A stretch of DNA of 10,375 nt. It comes from Chrysochromulina parva. Lineage: Eukaryota; Haptophyta; Prymnesiales; Chrysochromulinaceae. Positions within the stretch are counted from its first letter, which is position 1. The number at the start of each line of letters is the position of its first letter. Below are positions 1 through 8,656 of the stretch, one piece after another. The notes beneath the pieces were generated by a model. The model was not told the origin of the DNA and searched no databases. It worked only from the letters and a program-made list of their open reading frames with translations. The stretch covers positions 1-10,375 of the forward strand of contig PJAB01002123.1 in assembly GCA_002887195.1 (NCBI GenBank), in the 5' to 3' direction. The position numbers and the translations under genes are program-made.

Positions 1-1
1 C

Positions 2-805
2 AAGCACGGCAACGCCATCGACGCTGGCGGCACGCCGATCGAGCTGTCGGTGGACGCGCCGCCCATCATCAAGGGAAGCGAACTGGATCACATCATGGCA
101 CCCAAGCTCGAGCAAACAGTGACCGACTTGAAAAACGGCTCGTACCGGATCCAGATAACCGCGATTCAGGCAGGGCTGCACGTGATCACGGTGCACGTCG
201 GCGGGCAAGAGGTCATCGGCTCGCCGCTCACGCTCGTCGTCGAGAAGCCACCCGTGCTCGCCTCGACCAAAGTGGCCGGCAAGAGCCGCGGCGATACGCT
301 CTTTGCCGTCGCCTCCGCAATCTCCAACATGGGCCTCAACTGGGCTTTTTGCGAATGGCTCGGATGCGTATACGAGCAACTCGATGCGCTCGTAATCATC
401 CGCTGGGCGGCTCAGGGCTTAATCCAACATGGCGTACGCTCTGCCTTCAACACGTGGACTGCATTGACCGAAACCCTCCTGTATGAGAAGTCAATCATCG
501 CCCGGACAAGAACGCTGATGGATACATATTGGATTGACTGCTTTCTCAAGTGGAAGCGAAGGACCTGGTTCATCCACCATATGTCTTTGCAGCTTAAATT
601 GTGGTTGAAAGACAGTGATGTATTGCTGGCAGAGGAGCTCTTGATGGTTAGGTACAAAGAAGCGTTCGCATGGTGGAGCGTGTGGCGCCTCAATGCTACG
701 CCAGTCGGTTTGAATTGGGATACCACTTCGAATGCGACATCTGGTCGTGCGACGGATAGTCGTATGGGCAGCGCAGTTGCGGGAATTCTAGATGGCGCAG
801 ACTGA
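2..805 (+). CDS. Filamin-repeat protein with Trp-rich Sfi1-like tail, 3' part
   Basis: This frame is already open at the left edge and ends at TGA 803-805, so the gene is 5'-truncated; 267 codons are visible. Codons 1 to about 80 look like a filamin/ABP280 Ig-like repeat. The repeat's signatures are present: an early AGG turn, NGSYRI (codons 45-50), AGLHVITVHVGG (57-68) and the closing GSPLTLVV (73-80). Filamin repeats are beta-sandwiches that act in actin-binding or scaffold proteins. From about codon 114 the protein becomes helical and tryptophan-rich. FxxW-type motifs occur at W152 (FNTW), W184 (FLKWK), W201 (LKLW) and W225 (FAWW), with another Trp at 135 (IIRW). Spacings of about 17, 32, 17 and 24 resemble Sfi1-type centrin-binding repeats, which is an inference. 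The tail (bases ~400-800) looks less GC-rich than the filamin part. An unseen intron or degenerate C-terminus cannot be excluded. The filamin call is fairly firm and the Sfi1-like call tentative. Confidence 0.66.
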   Translation, partial: KHGNAIDAGGTPIELSVDAPPIIKGSELDHIMAPKLEQTVTDLKNGSYRIQITAIQAGLHVITVHVGGQEVIGSPLTLVVEKPPVLASTKVAGKSRGDTLFAVASAISNMGLNWAFCEWLGCVYEQLDALVIIRWAAQGLIQHGVRSAFNTWTALTETLLYEKSIIARTRTLMDTYWIDCFLKWKRRTWFIHHMSLQLKLWLKDSDVLLAEELLMVRYKEAFAWWSVWRLNATPVGLNWDTTSNATSGRATDSRMGSAVAGILDGAD

Positions 806-830
806 GTCGGATGGCTTCAACAGGCGGGCC

Positions 831-871
831 CCTACTACGGGTAGCGGTAGGGATCACTACCGTACCGGTAC
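831..871. repeat. Imperfect hairpin followed by a perfect 10-bp palindrome
   Basis: GGTAGCGGTAG (840-850) pairs with CTACCGTACC (857-866) around the loop GGATCA, giving ten pairs with one bulged base. The right arm overlaps a perfect 10-bp palindrome, GTACCGGTAC (862-871). CCTAC at 831-835 can also pair with GTAGG at 847-851. The cluster begins 25 bases after the stop codon of the filamin-type gene, so it could be a 3'-UTR structure or the edge of an element. The function is unknown. Confidence 0.5.
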
Positions 872-1423
872 CATACGATAGTTAATCTTACTGATCCTAA
901 CCTGTGGACCGTGACGCGACATCCGATCCCGCGGCGACGTCCCACCATGCCGCATGCGTCCCACGCCCCACATGCAAGGCCCCCGAAGCTGACGACGAGT
1001 GCGGAAACGCAGACCAGGCGAGGGTTGTTCGTCGACCACCGGTAGGTGGACCGGACCCGGCGCTCCGCGGAAAAGATGGTGAGCATACAGCTGAAACGGG
1101 AGAGACGGCCTGAAGCCTGAACGGTTCCTTTCAACTTCTAACTTCTAATATTTGCACATCGCACAAGCGCGGAGCTGGGGAGGGCACGCGCACCTCGGGG
1201 GCGACGCGCGAGATGGAGATCGTCATGGAGATCGCCGACGCGAGACTTGGGCAAACAGCGCCGCACTCGGTAGTGGGCACGCATCTGTGATCTGAGGAGC
1301 GGTGGCATCGGCGGCGCGTGGAAAGAGTGCCCTGACCGATACGAGACGTGTGAGTCCCGGCCGGACACCTGCGTGGGCTGAGAGTGAACCCTTCGCTGTA
1401 ACGGTACGTTAAACCTTACGATC

Positions 1424-1448
1424 CGATTCGATTCGATTTTATTCGATT
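1424..1448. repeat. Short GATTC-type microsatellite
   Basis: After CC, the unit GATTC/GATT recurs (GATTC GATTC GATT, then TTATTC GATT), making a short AT-rich island in a GC-rich region. It contains a TTTATT that reads AATAAA on the minus strand. This is a simple degenerate repeat with no coding meaning. Confidence 0.55.
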
Positions 1449-1537
1449 GGCGCGCGCGTCCCGCGTCGGCGGCTCGGCGGTCGTCCGTCCTCCGTCGATG
1501 ACGAGATCATGGCAGTTGTGTCCGGGTACCAGGACAC

Positions 1538-1543
1538 TTTATT
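1538..1543 (-). terminator. Candidate poly(A) signal AATAAA for the SNF2/RING gene
   Basis: The plus strand reads TTTATT here, which is AATAAA on the minus strand, about 285 bases downstream of the TGA at 1826-1828. A second AATAAA lies further downstream at 1438-1443 within the GATTC repeat. Both positions suit a eukaryotic 3' UTR. The signal is only a hexamer match, and the organism's real poly(A) signal is unknown. Confidence 0.3.
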
Positions 1544-1825
1544 ACACAAGCGAAGTGCTACTCGTAAACGAAGTGCCGCGCGGGCCACCTAGGCCTCGCA
1601 GCTCGCTCCGCCCGCCCACATGCGGCCGGGCCCCTCTCTGCTTTCACGTTTTACGTCACCCGAGAGCGTGTGCACGCCGCGCGCGACCTCGCCATCGCGG
1701 CGGACAGCGCACAGCACACCGACGCACAAACCTCCGTCACACGAAATCCAATCTGGCAGACCCTCCACGTCGGCATTTCTGTGGGTTTCCGCACTCCCCA
1801 GCACAGCATCCCATGCGCGACCTCC

Positions 1826-1988
1826 TCACCTCGACAACCACGCCCGCCGCTGCCGCACTGCTGCCGGACGAGGGGGAGGGAGATCCTCCTCCTCCTCCTC
1901 CTCGTCGTCGTCCTCCTCCTCCTCTTCCTCTTCCTCCTCGTCGTCCTCTTCGTTGTCCTCGTCCATGTCTTCAACTCCCTGGTAGTCC

Positions 1989-2032
<44 letters not shown>

Positions 2033-5000
2033 CTCGTCCTCTTCACCGTGACCTTCTTCGGCCTCCTCGTCCTCGTCCTCATCATCCTCGCCCGCGTCTG
2101 CCGCCGCGTGCGCATGCGCCTGCCGGAGCATGCCGAAGAGGAAGCGCAGCTTCTGGCGCGAGGGTAGCGCGGCGCCCTCGGCCAGCGTGGTGATGGCCTC
2201 CGCCTCGCCGCCCTGCGCAAGCTCGGCGTGCACCTCGGGCTGCCTCCGCTGCTCATGCGTGCGAAAGGCAATCAATCGCTCCTCGACCGTGCGCTGCGCA
2301 TAGTAGATAGTGCAGCGAACGGGGCGCGTCTGGCCGATGCGGTGGCACCGGTTGAGTGCCTGCAGCTCCTGCCCGGGCTTATCAAACGGCTCGAGCAGGA
2401 ATACGTGGCGCGCCGCCACGAGCGTGAGGCCAGCGGCCGCCGCGCCCGCGTGCAGCAGAAAGATGCGGCACGTGGGGCGCTGCTGCCACGTGGCAACCGC
2501 ACTCTCGAGGCTCGCCTGCGCATCACCCTTAGAGATGGTCACGTGAGGCACGCCAGCATGCGCGAGCACGAGGTCGGCGTGCTTGATGGCGGCCCTGTGC
2601 TGCGAGAAGACGACCGCCTTGAGCGGCACCCCATTCTCGTCCACTCCGAGCGCCTCCAGGTCCGCTAGCAGCCGCTTCAACTTGGCACTTGGTTTAATCG
2701 TCGAGAGAGGCTCTTCAGGCGCCACCACCGCGTGCGCCGCCGCGGGCGCGCGCCCTCCTCCGCGGCCTCCGCCGACGCCACCGCGCGCAGCATGCCTCGG
2801 CTGGGATGGCGCCGCTGCGTCTTCGTCCTCGGCATCGTCGGTGCCACGGGATGCATCGAAGCGGGAAAGGCGGAGCGAGCCGATTTGGATTGAATTTCCC
2901 TGGCGTGGAGTGGAGCCCGGCCGCAAACCCGTGGCTGCCTGCAGGTGTGCGAGGAAGAGAGGCGACACCGACGGGCAGCGGCCCACGCGCACGCGCTGCT
3001 CATGACCGGGCGGCGGCGGCGGCATAGCCTCGTACTGCGCGAGCGAGTACGCGCGCGAGTAGCCGAGGCTGCTGCCTTCGCCCGCGCCCGAAGTCTCGCC
3101 GCCGCCGCCGCCGCCGGCGCCAGCACTCTGTGCAGGCAGCGCGTCGCTCGAGCAGCCCGCCCCGGAGGACGAGGACGAGGGACCAGCACCGGACACAGCG
3201 TCAGACGAGCCCGCCGCCGCGCCGCCAGCGGCGGCGGAAGCGCCATTGGCGGCGGCGGGATCCTCCTTGACCACCTCGATGAGCATCTTCATCGAAAAGG
3301 GCGCGCGGCAGCAGGGGCAGAGCTTGTGGCTGAGCGAAGCGCCCTGCCGCTCCGCTGCCGAGCGGAGGACATCATCCGCCGCAAACCACTTGACCATGCA
3401 GTCGCGGCAGTAGAGGTGCGCGCACGGCGTGACCACAATCCCGCCGCCCTCAGCGCCTACGATATCGAAGCAGATGGGGCAGGTGGCGGTGAGCGGCACG
3501 CCACGCTCGAGGTTGAAGAGCTCCTGGAAGCCCGCCTGCTCGACCACGTCCGCATCCAGCCCACGCTCATGAGCTGTCTGCAGCTTGGCTGCGTACGGGC
3601 GCAGCTCGGACAGCTGCAGTCGCGTCAGTGCCTTGGTGTCGTCCGCCCGCCCGAGCGCCTCAAGCAGCTCAGCGCAGTAATCTGAGCTGAACTTGGCGCG
3701 CACACCACCGGCACTGCTGGCGTCGCCGTTGACACCGGCGGCGGCAGCGTCATGCTGCGGTTCGAAGGCGCGCTCCTCGCGGCGGATTGACGCGCTCTTG
3801 TCCACGGTCACCAGTCCGGCGTCCGCACCGAAGGCGCGCCGAATGAACAAGATCTCGGCCGTGCGGCTCGCCTCCATAGTACGAGCGGGCGCGCTTGACT
3901 CCGGGCGCACGAACACACGCCTGCCGTGCTGGACTGTCGTGAGCAGTCGCTTGGCGTCGTGGTGGCGCTTGGTGAGCGAGTCGACGCCTCCGACGCTCTT
4001 TGTGAGCATCTCGGCCGCCTCCTTGCGACGCTCGAGAAGCTCCTTCCCCTCCTTCGTCTTCTCGAACCGCGTTCCTTTGCTGTCCTTCGCGCCCATCTGG
4101 GCGCGCTTGGCCGCGACCGCTGCCTCGGCTGCCGCCTCGGCCGCCTTCGCACTCTCATACTCCATGCGCACGACCTCCGCCGCCCGCGCCGTGCCAAGCA
4201 GATGCTCCTCCCACTGTGCGCGCTCGCGCTCAAGCGGCAGTGCGAGTCCGTGGGGCTTGGCCGCCTCCTCAAGGACGCGCCGCGCCGCCGACTCGGTGCC
4301 CATGTCGACCACGGCCACGCCCGTTTGCGTGCGGCTGAAGCGGACGGACACAGAGGGCGCAAGGGGTGCGACGGCCTCAGGGGCCGAGGATGACGAGGGC
4401 GAGGATGAGGACGCAGACGGCTCCTCGTGGACGAAACGCTCGAGCGCCTGAATGAGGTCGTCAGCCGTTGTGCCCGCGGGCAGGCCTCGGAACGTCAGCG
4501 CCGACGGCTGCAGCCAGGCCCATTCGGGATGCGCCGTCCTGAGCGCCTCGAGCACGCGTGCAGTCGGCCGCCAGCCGATGGGTGCGAACCGATGACCCTC
4601 GGCCTCGGCGAGCGCGCGAAACTCGCCTCCGAGCTCAGCCACCTGGCGCGCAAGGCCCTCGGTACCCACGCCGCAAGCGACTGACTCACGCCGTACGGCG
4701 ACCGCGATGGCGGCCGACACCTTGCCGCGCAGATCCGCGAACGAGGTGAGAACGCCAGCACGCAGCTGCTCCAAGGGCTCCCTCAAGACGGCGAGGCCGC
4801 CGAGGGCGCGAATCGGCGCCGTCTGCGCGAAAGCATGGAGCACGGGCGTGGCGAGCCGCGGGGCCATTGAGTTACAGAGCGCGCGCGCCCGGTCGCGCGC
4901 CTCCTTCTCGCTCGAGAGGCACATCTTAAGCGCTTGGGTACGCTTGGCGGCATCATCGCGTAGCTCGAGGAGGTCCTCGGGTGGGATCGAGCGCCGCTTG

Positions 5001-8000
5001 CACTCGAGCAGCAGCAAATACGGATCGATGCGCGGCTTGTTGAGCACCCACTGCCAGTTGGTAGGATGGTCGGCCGCGCCGGCAAGCAACACTTTGAGGA
5101 ACTGGCCATCGGCCGGATCCTCGGCGTCCATCGTGTCGAGCACCAGAACGTTAACCAGCTGCTCCTCGCGTCGCTTGAAGGGTTCGGGGTGCTCCCAGCG
5201 CACACTGCTGAGCAGCTTTTCGGAGCCAGAGATTCGGAGCTTGCCCCGGATGAGCTCCTTATTGAACTTCTGCTCCTCTTCGGTGGTTACGCTCGCGTGC
5301 GGTTTCATCGGCTTCGTGAGTGTCACGAGGCCCGCCTCGGCCTCCGCTCGGCTGCATGGCACCCACACGAGCCGATCAGGCGGCGCTCCCGGCAGCGGCA
5401 CTAGCGGTGGCGCACGCACGCGTCCCTCCGCCTCAAGCAGCGCCGATTCCGCAGCCTCGAGAGTAGTGCGTCGGTGCGCTGCCACCGCGGCGCGGTAGAG
5501 CCAAACGAAGTGCCATGCCGATGTTCGGGAGGCGCTCGAGAGGTGCTCGAAGGATGATACGCCTGCAAGGGGGCCATCTACAGAGGCACCCGCGGCGGAG
5601 GTGCGAGACTTGCGCTTGGGAGCGACGCCCTCGGACTTGCGCTTGGGAGCCGCGCCCTCACGCACAAAGCGGCGAGAGCCTTTGGCTGCAGCGCTTGCGG
5701 CCGCGTCAGCATCGGCTTGCTCGACTGCGTACGCCCGTGCTTCCGCCTCGGCGGCGGCGGCTGCCTCGTGCGCCTCCGCCTCGGCACGCTGAAGGCCCGC
5801 GAGCGCGCCCTCCTCGTCCTCTTCGCCCTCGGGGCGCAGCCGTAGCGCGCAGAGCACCGCGCCCATCGTCACCTGCTCGAGCGCCCAGCGCCAGCGGCTG
5901 ATCGCACACGCCTTGATGGAGCTCACCTCGGTCAGCTCGAGCTCGCTCAGCTTGGTGCGAGTTTCCTTGAGTTTCGTCGTCAGGCTATCCACCGCGTACG
6001 CGCGCGAGCGGTCGTGCACGCGGTTAGTCTGGTTGGCGTGCCTCACCATGTCCGTCTGGCGCGACACGTTGTGGAACCGGTCGCCGTGTTCGCGCTCGGT
6101 GTGCGCGCGATCGGCGGAGCCTAGCGCTGAGATGGCCGCGGAGGCACTCATGCGCTGCAGGCACACTTCCTCGGCTTGCTGCACCATGTCATGCATGTCG
6201 GGAGCGCCCATCGAGCGCAATCTCGCGCGGCAGATCTCCTCGAGCTGCTTGAGCTGGTCAGAGCAGCCGGCGCCGCCGCCGAGAAGCGGCAGCGCGACAC
6301 ACGCCTCGCGCAGCAGTCTGAGCGCCGTGACGAGCAGCTGTGCGCCCGACAACGCGTGAACGCCGGCCCGGTGGAAAGGATTGTTGGCGAGCCCCACGGC
6401 AGGTGGCGCTGCAACGGCCACGCCGCCGCGCATCAGGATGCTCTGCAGCGCGCGGCAGCGCCTAATCTCCTTGACGAAGAGCGCTTCGAGGAACGCGTAG
6501 CTCGTAAGCTCCGACTCCGCGAGCTGCACGGCGACGTACTCAAGTGTCTTGGGCGGCAGGCTCAGGATCGAGCGACCGTCAATGTGCGTCTGGCTCTTGG
6601 CGTGGCGCATCATCACGCCGCGTAGCAGCACGTGGAGCGCGTCGAGCGCGGTCTCTTGCCGAGCCTCCCAGGGCGTGCCGATGACGTGACGCCAGAAGCC
6701 ATCCTCATGCCCGGCGCCAAAGGGCGAGACGCGCAGGAAGTAGAGCTCCCCCTGGAGATCATCGATCTTGTCGTACAGGGGTGTGCCACTCACCATCCAC
6801 CGGCGCGGCGCGTGCAGCCGCTCGCACTTGCGTGCGAGCTCGGTGGTGGAGGAGCGCACCTCCTGCATCTCGTCGAGCACCACCCGACGCCACGCGATTG
6901 CGCCCAGTGCGCTCGTGCACTTGTCGAGCGCGCCGTACGTGCTCACCACGATGTCGTGCTCAGCGAGCTTCGCCGCCGCCGCGCGCCACAGCCCGGCGGC
7001 ATCCCGGCTGATCAGATCCGCGTTCGTGTACTTGGCCACACGCAGAGGTGAGCCCGCCCCCACGCTCTTGGTGATCTCTGCCAGCCATTGCGAGACGAGC
7101 GTAGGCGGCACGACGATGAGCGTGGCGCGCGAGGGCAGGCAGCCTTCGGCGGTCGGCTCCAACGGCTGCGCGAGGGTCGCAAGCACGAGCGCCACCACCT
7201 CGAGGGTCTTTCCCAGCCCCATCTCATCGCACAGCAGGCCGCCGTGCATCACTGGCGGCGCGCCCAGGCGCATTTCGCCGAGCTGAGGCGAGTAATAGAA
7301 GGCTCCGCCGTCGGCAAACGGGCGGACCTCCCAGAAGAGGCCGTTGATGCCACGTGGTAGCGCCTCCATGTCGACCATCCACGCCACCGCCTGCTGCTGG
7401 TATGGCTTGAGCGTGAGCGCGAGGCCTTCCTGCTGCACGTGTGCGCGGTAGCCGCAGTGCTCCGTCGCCTTAAGTAGTCCCTCGAGCGAGAATGGAGGCG
7501 CCGCCGCGCCACCATGGCTCAGGAATGAGGCCGGGTACGTGGGCAGCGCGTCCACAGGCGTTGGGGCCGCGCCATGCGGGGGCAGGAGGCGCTCGAGGAT
7601 GATGCGAATCGACGGGTGCGCGATCAGGTACAGCAGCAGACGGCTGATGTACACGTGCATCGTTAGATGCACAGACGGCTCCGCTCCGTCGTCCTCCGCC
7701 TCCGCCTGCGCCTGCGCCTCTGCCTCCTCCTCCTCCTCGACCTTGGCAACGCTCGCCTTACGCGAGCGCTGCCGCTTGTTTCTCGGGCCGCCGTCGCCGC
7801 CGCCGTCACCGCCGATGGAGCCGCCGCCGCTGCCACCGCTTCCCTTGCCGCTTCCCTTGCCGCCGCTTCCCTTGCCGCCCACGCCGAGCTCCGGCGGCGG
7901 CACAATGACGGTGCGCAGGAGCGGGCAGCCCCACAGCTTCGGATCGGGCGCGGTGAGCGTCCCAAGGGCCTCGAGCAGCTCCACTGCCCATTCCTCGGTG

Positions 8001-8656
8001 CACATGAACTCGCCCTCGTACAGCGCCTTGAGCAACGCGTTCGCGCTCACGAAGCCCTGGCCGAGCACCTCTCCGGACTCCTTGTGCCAAGTCTCGGTCG
8101 GCGCCGTGGACTGCGCCTCCTTGACTCCGGGGATCTTGTGCCCCCAACCCCACATGGCGTCTGTCTCGCGCGGCTTAACTGGCTTGTCAAGCAGCCCGAG
8201 CTTGCGCGGAGCGCCCTTGTCGAAGAGCCCCGTGCCGGTCAGCTCGATGCGCAACGATCCAACCAGGCGGAAGAGGTCGAACTCGGTGCCGCGGCGGGCT
8301 GCGCGCAGCCCACCCTTGTCGGAGGCCCAGCTTTCCCGCTCGTCGGCGTTCAGGTGGATGGGCTCGGCGGTCGCCAGCGATATGGTTGCCGGCGGCTTAG
8401 AGTGCGTCTGGAAGTGAATCAGGCCGTTGGACGGCCTCTCCATCGCTGCGTCGGCAGCGTCCTCGTCTTCTTTCTTCTTCTTCTTCTGGTTGCCCTTGCG
8501 CTTCAAGGAGCCAGCTGCCGCCGAAGACGACGCTGCTGCAGCCACTGCTTTCTTGGACCCTCCCTGCCTGGGCGCCGCGTACTGCTCGTAGTCGTCCTCT
8601 TCCTCCTCCTCCCACTCTTCCTCTGCGCTCCGGATCGGGCGCTTCTTTCGCGGCAT
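1826..8656 (-). CDS. SHPRH/Irc20-like SNF2 ATPase with embedded RING E3 ligase domain
   Basis: One uninterrupted frame of 2,276 residues. The start is the ATG at 8656-8654, which has A at -3; a minus-frame stop lies about 55 bases upstream with no earlier ATG. It ends in TGA at 1826-1828. Domains in order: basic and acidic N-terminus with likely NLSs (KRKGNQKKKKK at 52-62, a basic cluster near 291-300); SNF2 lobe 1 with motif I DEMGLGKT (477-484, K483), Ia TLIVVPPT (512-519), Ib DIVVSTYGAL (568-577), II DEMQ (595-598) and III VSGTP (622-626); a ~1,000-residue insertion with Ala/Glu-rich helices and an RRM-like segment (1387-1475); a C3HC4 RING (C1726, C1729, C1745, H1747, C1750, C1753, C1780, C1783); lobe 2 with KAVVFSQH (2013-2020), AAAAGLTLV (2072-2080) and motif VI NRCHRIGQTRPV (2102-2113). 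An Asp/Glu-rich tail follows. A RING between the SNF2 lobes is typical of Rad5/HLTF, SHPRH and Irc20. The DEMQ box, the motif I context and the absence of an obvious HIRAN domain favour the SHPRH/Irc20 branch. In that family the RING polyubiquitylates PCNA or chromatin targets during replication-stress tolerance, in the nucleus. All key ATPase and zinc residues look intact. Confidence 0.93.
1870..2098 (-). repeat. Acidic low-complexity tract with pure (GTC)14 trinucleotide repeat
   Basis: The plus strand is a run of CTC, CTT and GTC triplets that reads GAG, GAA and GAC on the coding strand. It gives the Asp/Glu tail of the SNF2/RING protein (about residues 2190 to 2262). The core at 1991-2032 is a perfect array of fourteen GTC units, encoding fourteen consecutive Asp. 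A mixed poly-Glu/Asp tract lies at about 1879-1970. Acidic tails of this kind occur in histone-binding and chromatin proteins. A pure codon array of this length is expected to vary in copy number. Confidence 0.85.
5607..5660 (-). repeat. 27-bp tandem duplication inside the SNF2/RING gene
   Basis: Two adjacent 27-bp copies (5607-5633 and 5634-5660) differ at only a few bases. They encode two copies of a basic nine-residue unit, (G/A)-APKRKS-(E/R)-like, at about residues 999-1017. The unit is Lys/Arg-rich and follows an Ala/Glu-rich helix. It may act as a nuclear localisation or DNA-contact patch. The near identity implies a recent in-frame duplication. Confidence 0.7.
7837..7875 (-). repeat. 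Three 12-bp copies encoding Gly-Lys-Gly-Ser linker
   Basis: The 12-mer CGCTTCCCTTGC occurs at 7837-7848, 7849-7860 and 7864-7875, the last after a 3-base spacer. On the coding strand it yields the GKGSG repeats at about residues 260-274 of the SNF2/RING protein. These lie in a Gly/Ser-rich flexible linker just before a basic NLS-like cluster. Confidence 0.7.

Larger units (their letters stand above)
806..1825. other. Convergent intergenic region without a supported gene
   Basis: This stretch separates the 3' ends of the plus-strand filamin-type gene and the minus-strand SNF2 gene. The open frames here are short (under 100 codons up to about 1440) and show no recognisable motif. Those entering from the right are antisense or out-of-frame shadows of the acidic tail of the large gene. 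No tRNA-like fold or B-box was seen. What it does hold is a hairpin/palindrome cluster near 831-871, a tandem AACTTCT pair at 1133-1146, a GATTC-type microsatellite at about 1424-1448, and two minus-strand AATAAA hexamers. It probably contains the 3' untranslated regions of both flanking genes. Confidence 0.6.

Noticed and set aside
101..160. HIRAN-like domain to place the SNF2 gene with Rad5/HLTF (considered for SNF2 residues ~131-160, bases ~8177-8266)
   Set aside because: The stretch LVGSLRIELTGTGLF has only a superficial likeness to HIRAN and lacks its later conserved residues. The coordinates given here are residue-style and the relevant bases are in this description.
1036..1049. CCACC-GGTA-GGTGG inverted repeat as a terminator or regulatory hairpin
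   Set aside because: A five-pair stem in GC-rich DNA is expected by chance, and there is no supporting context.
835..1134. Possible small minus-strand gene of 99 codons in the gene-free region
   Set aside because: It is short and rich in Arg, Gly and Ser, has no motif, and its C-terminal end is simply the hairpin sequence translated.
1447..2193. Plus-strand Arg/Pro-rich frame of 248 codons
   Set aside because: Its composition comes from reading the Asp/Glu codon repeats of the SNF2/RING tail on the opposite strand. No domain is visible.
7539..8417. Plus-strand frame of 292 codons rich in Ser/Pro
   Set aside because: It is an antisense shadow of the Gly/Ser- and Ala/Glu-rich N-terminal segment of the SNF2/RING gene, with no independent motif.
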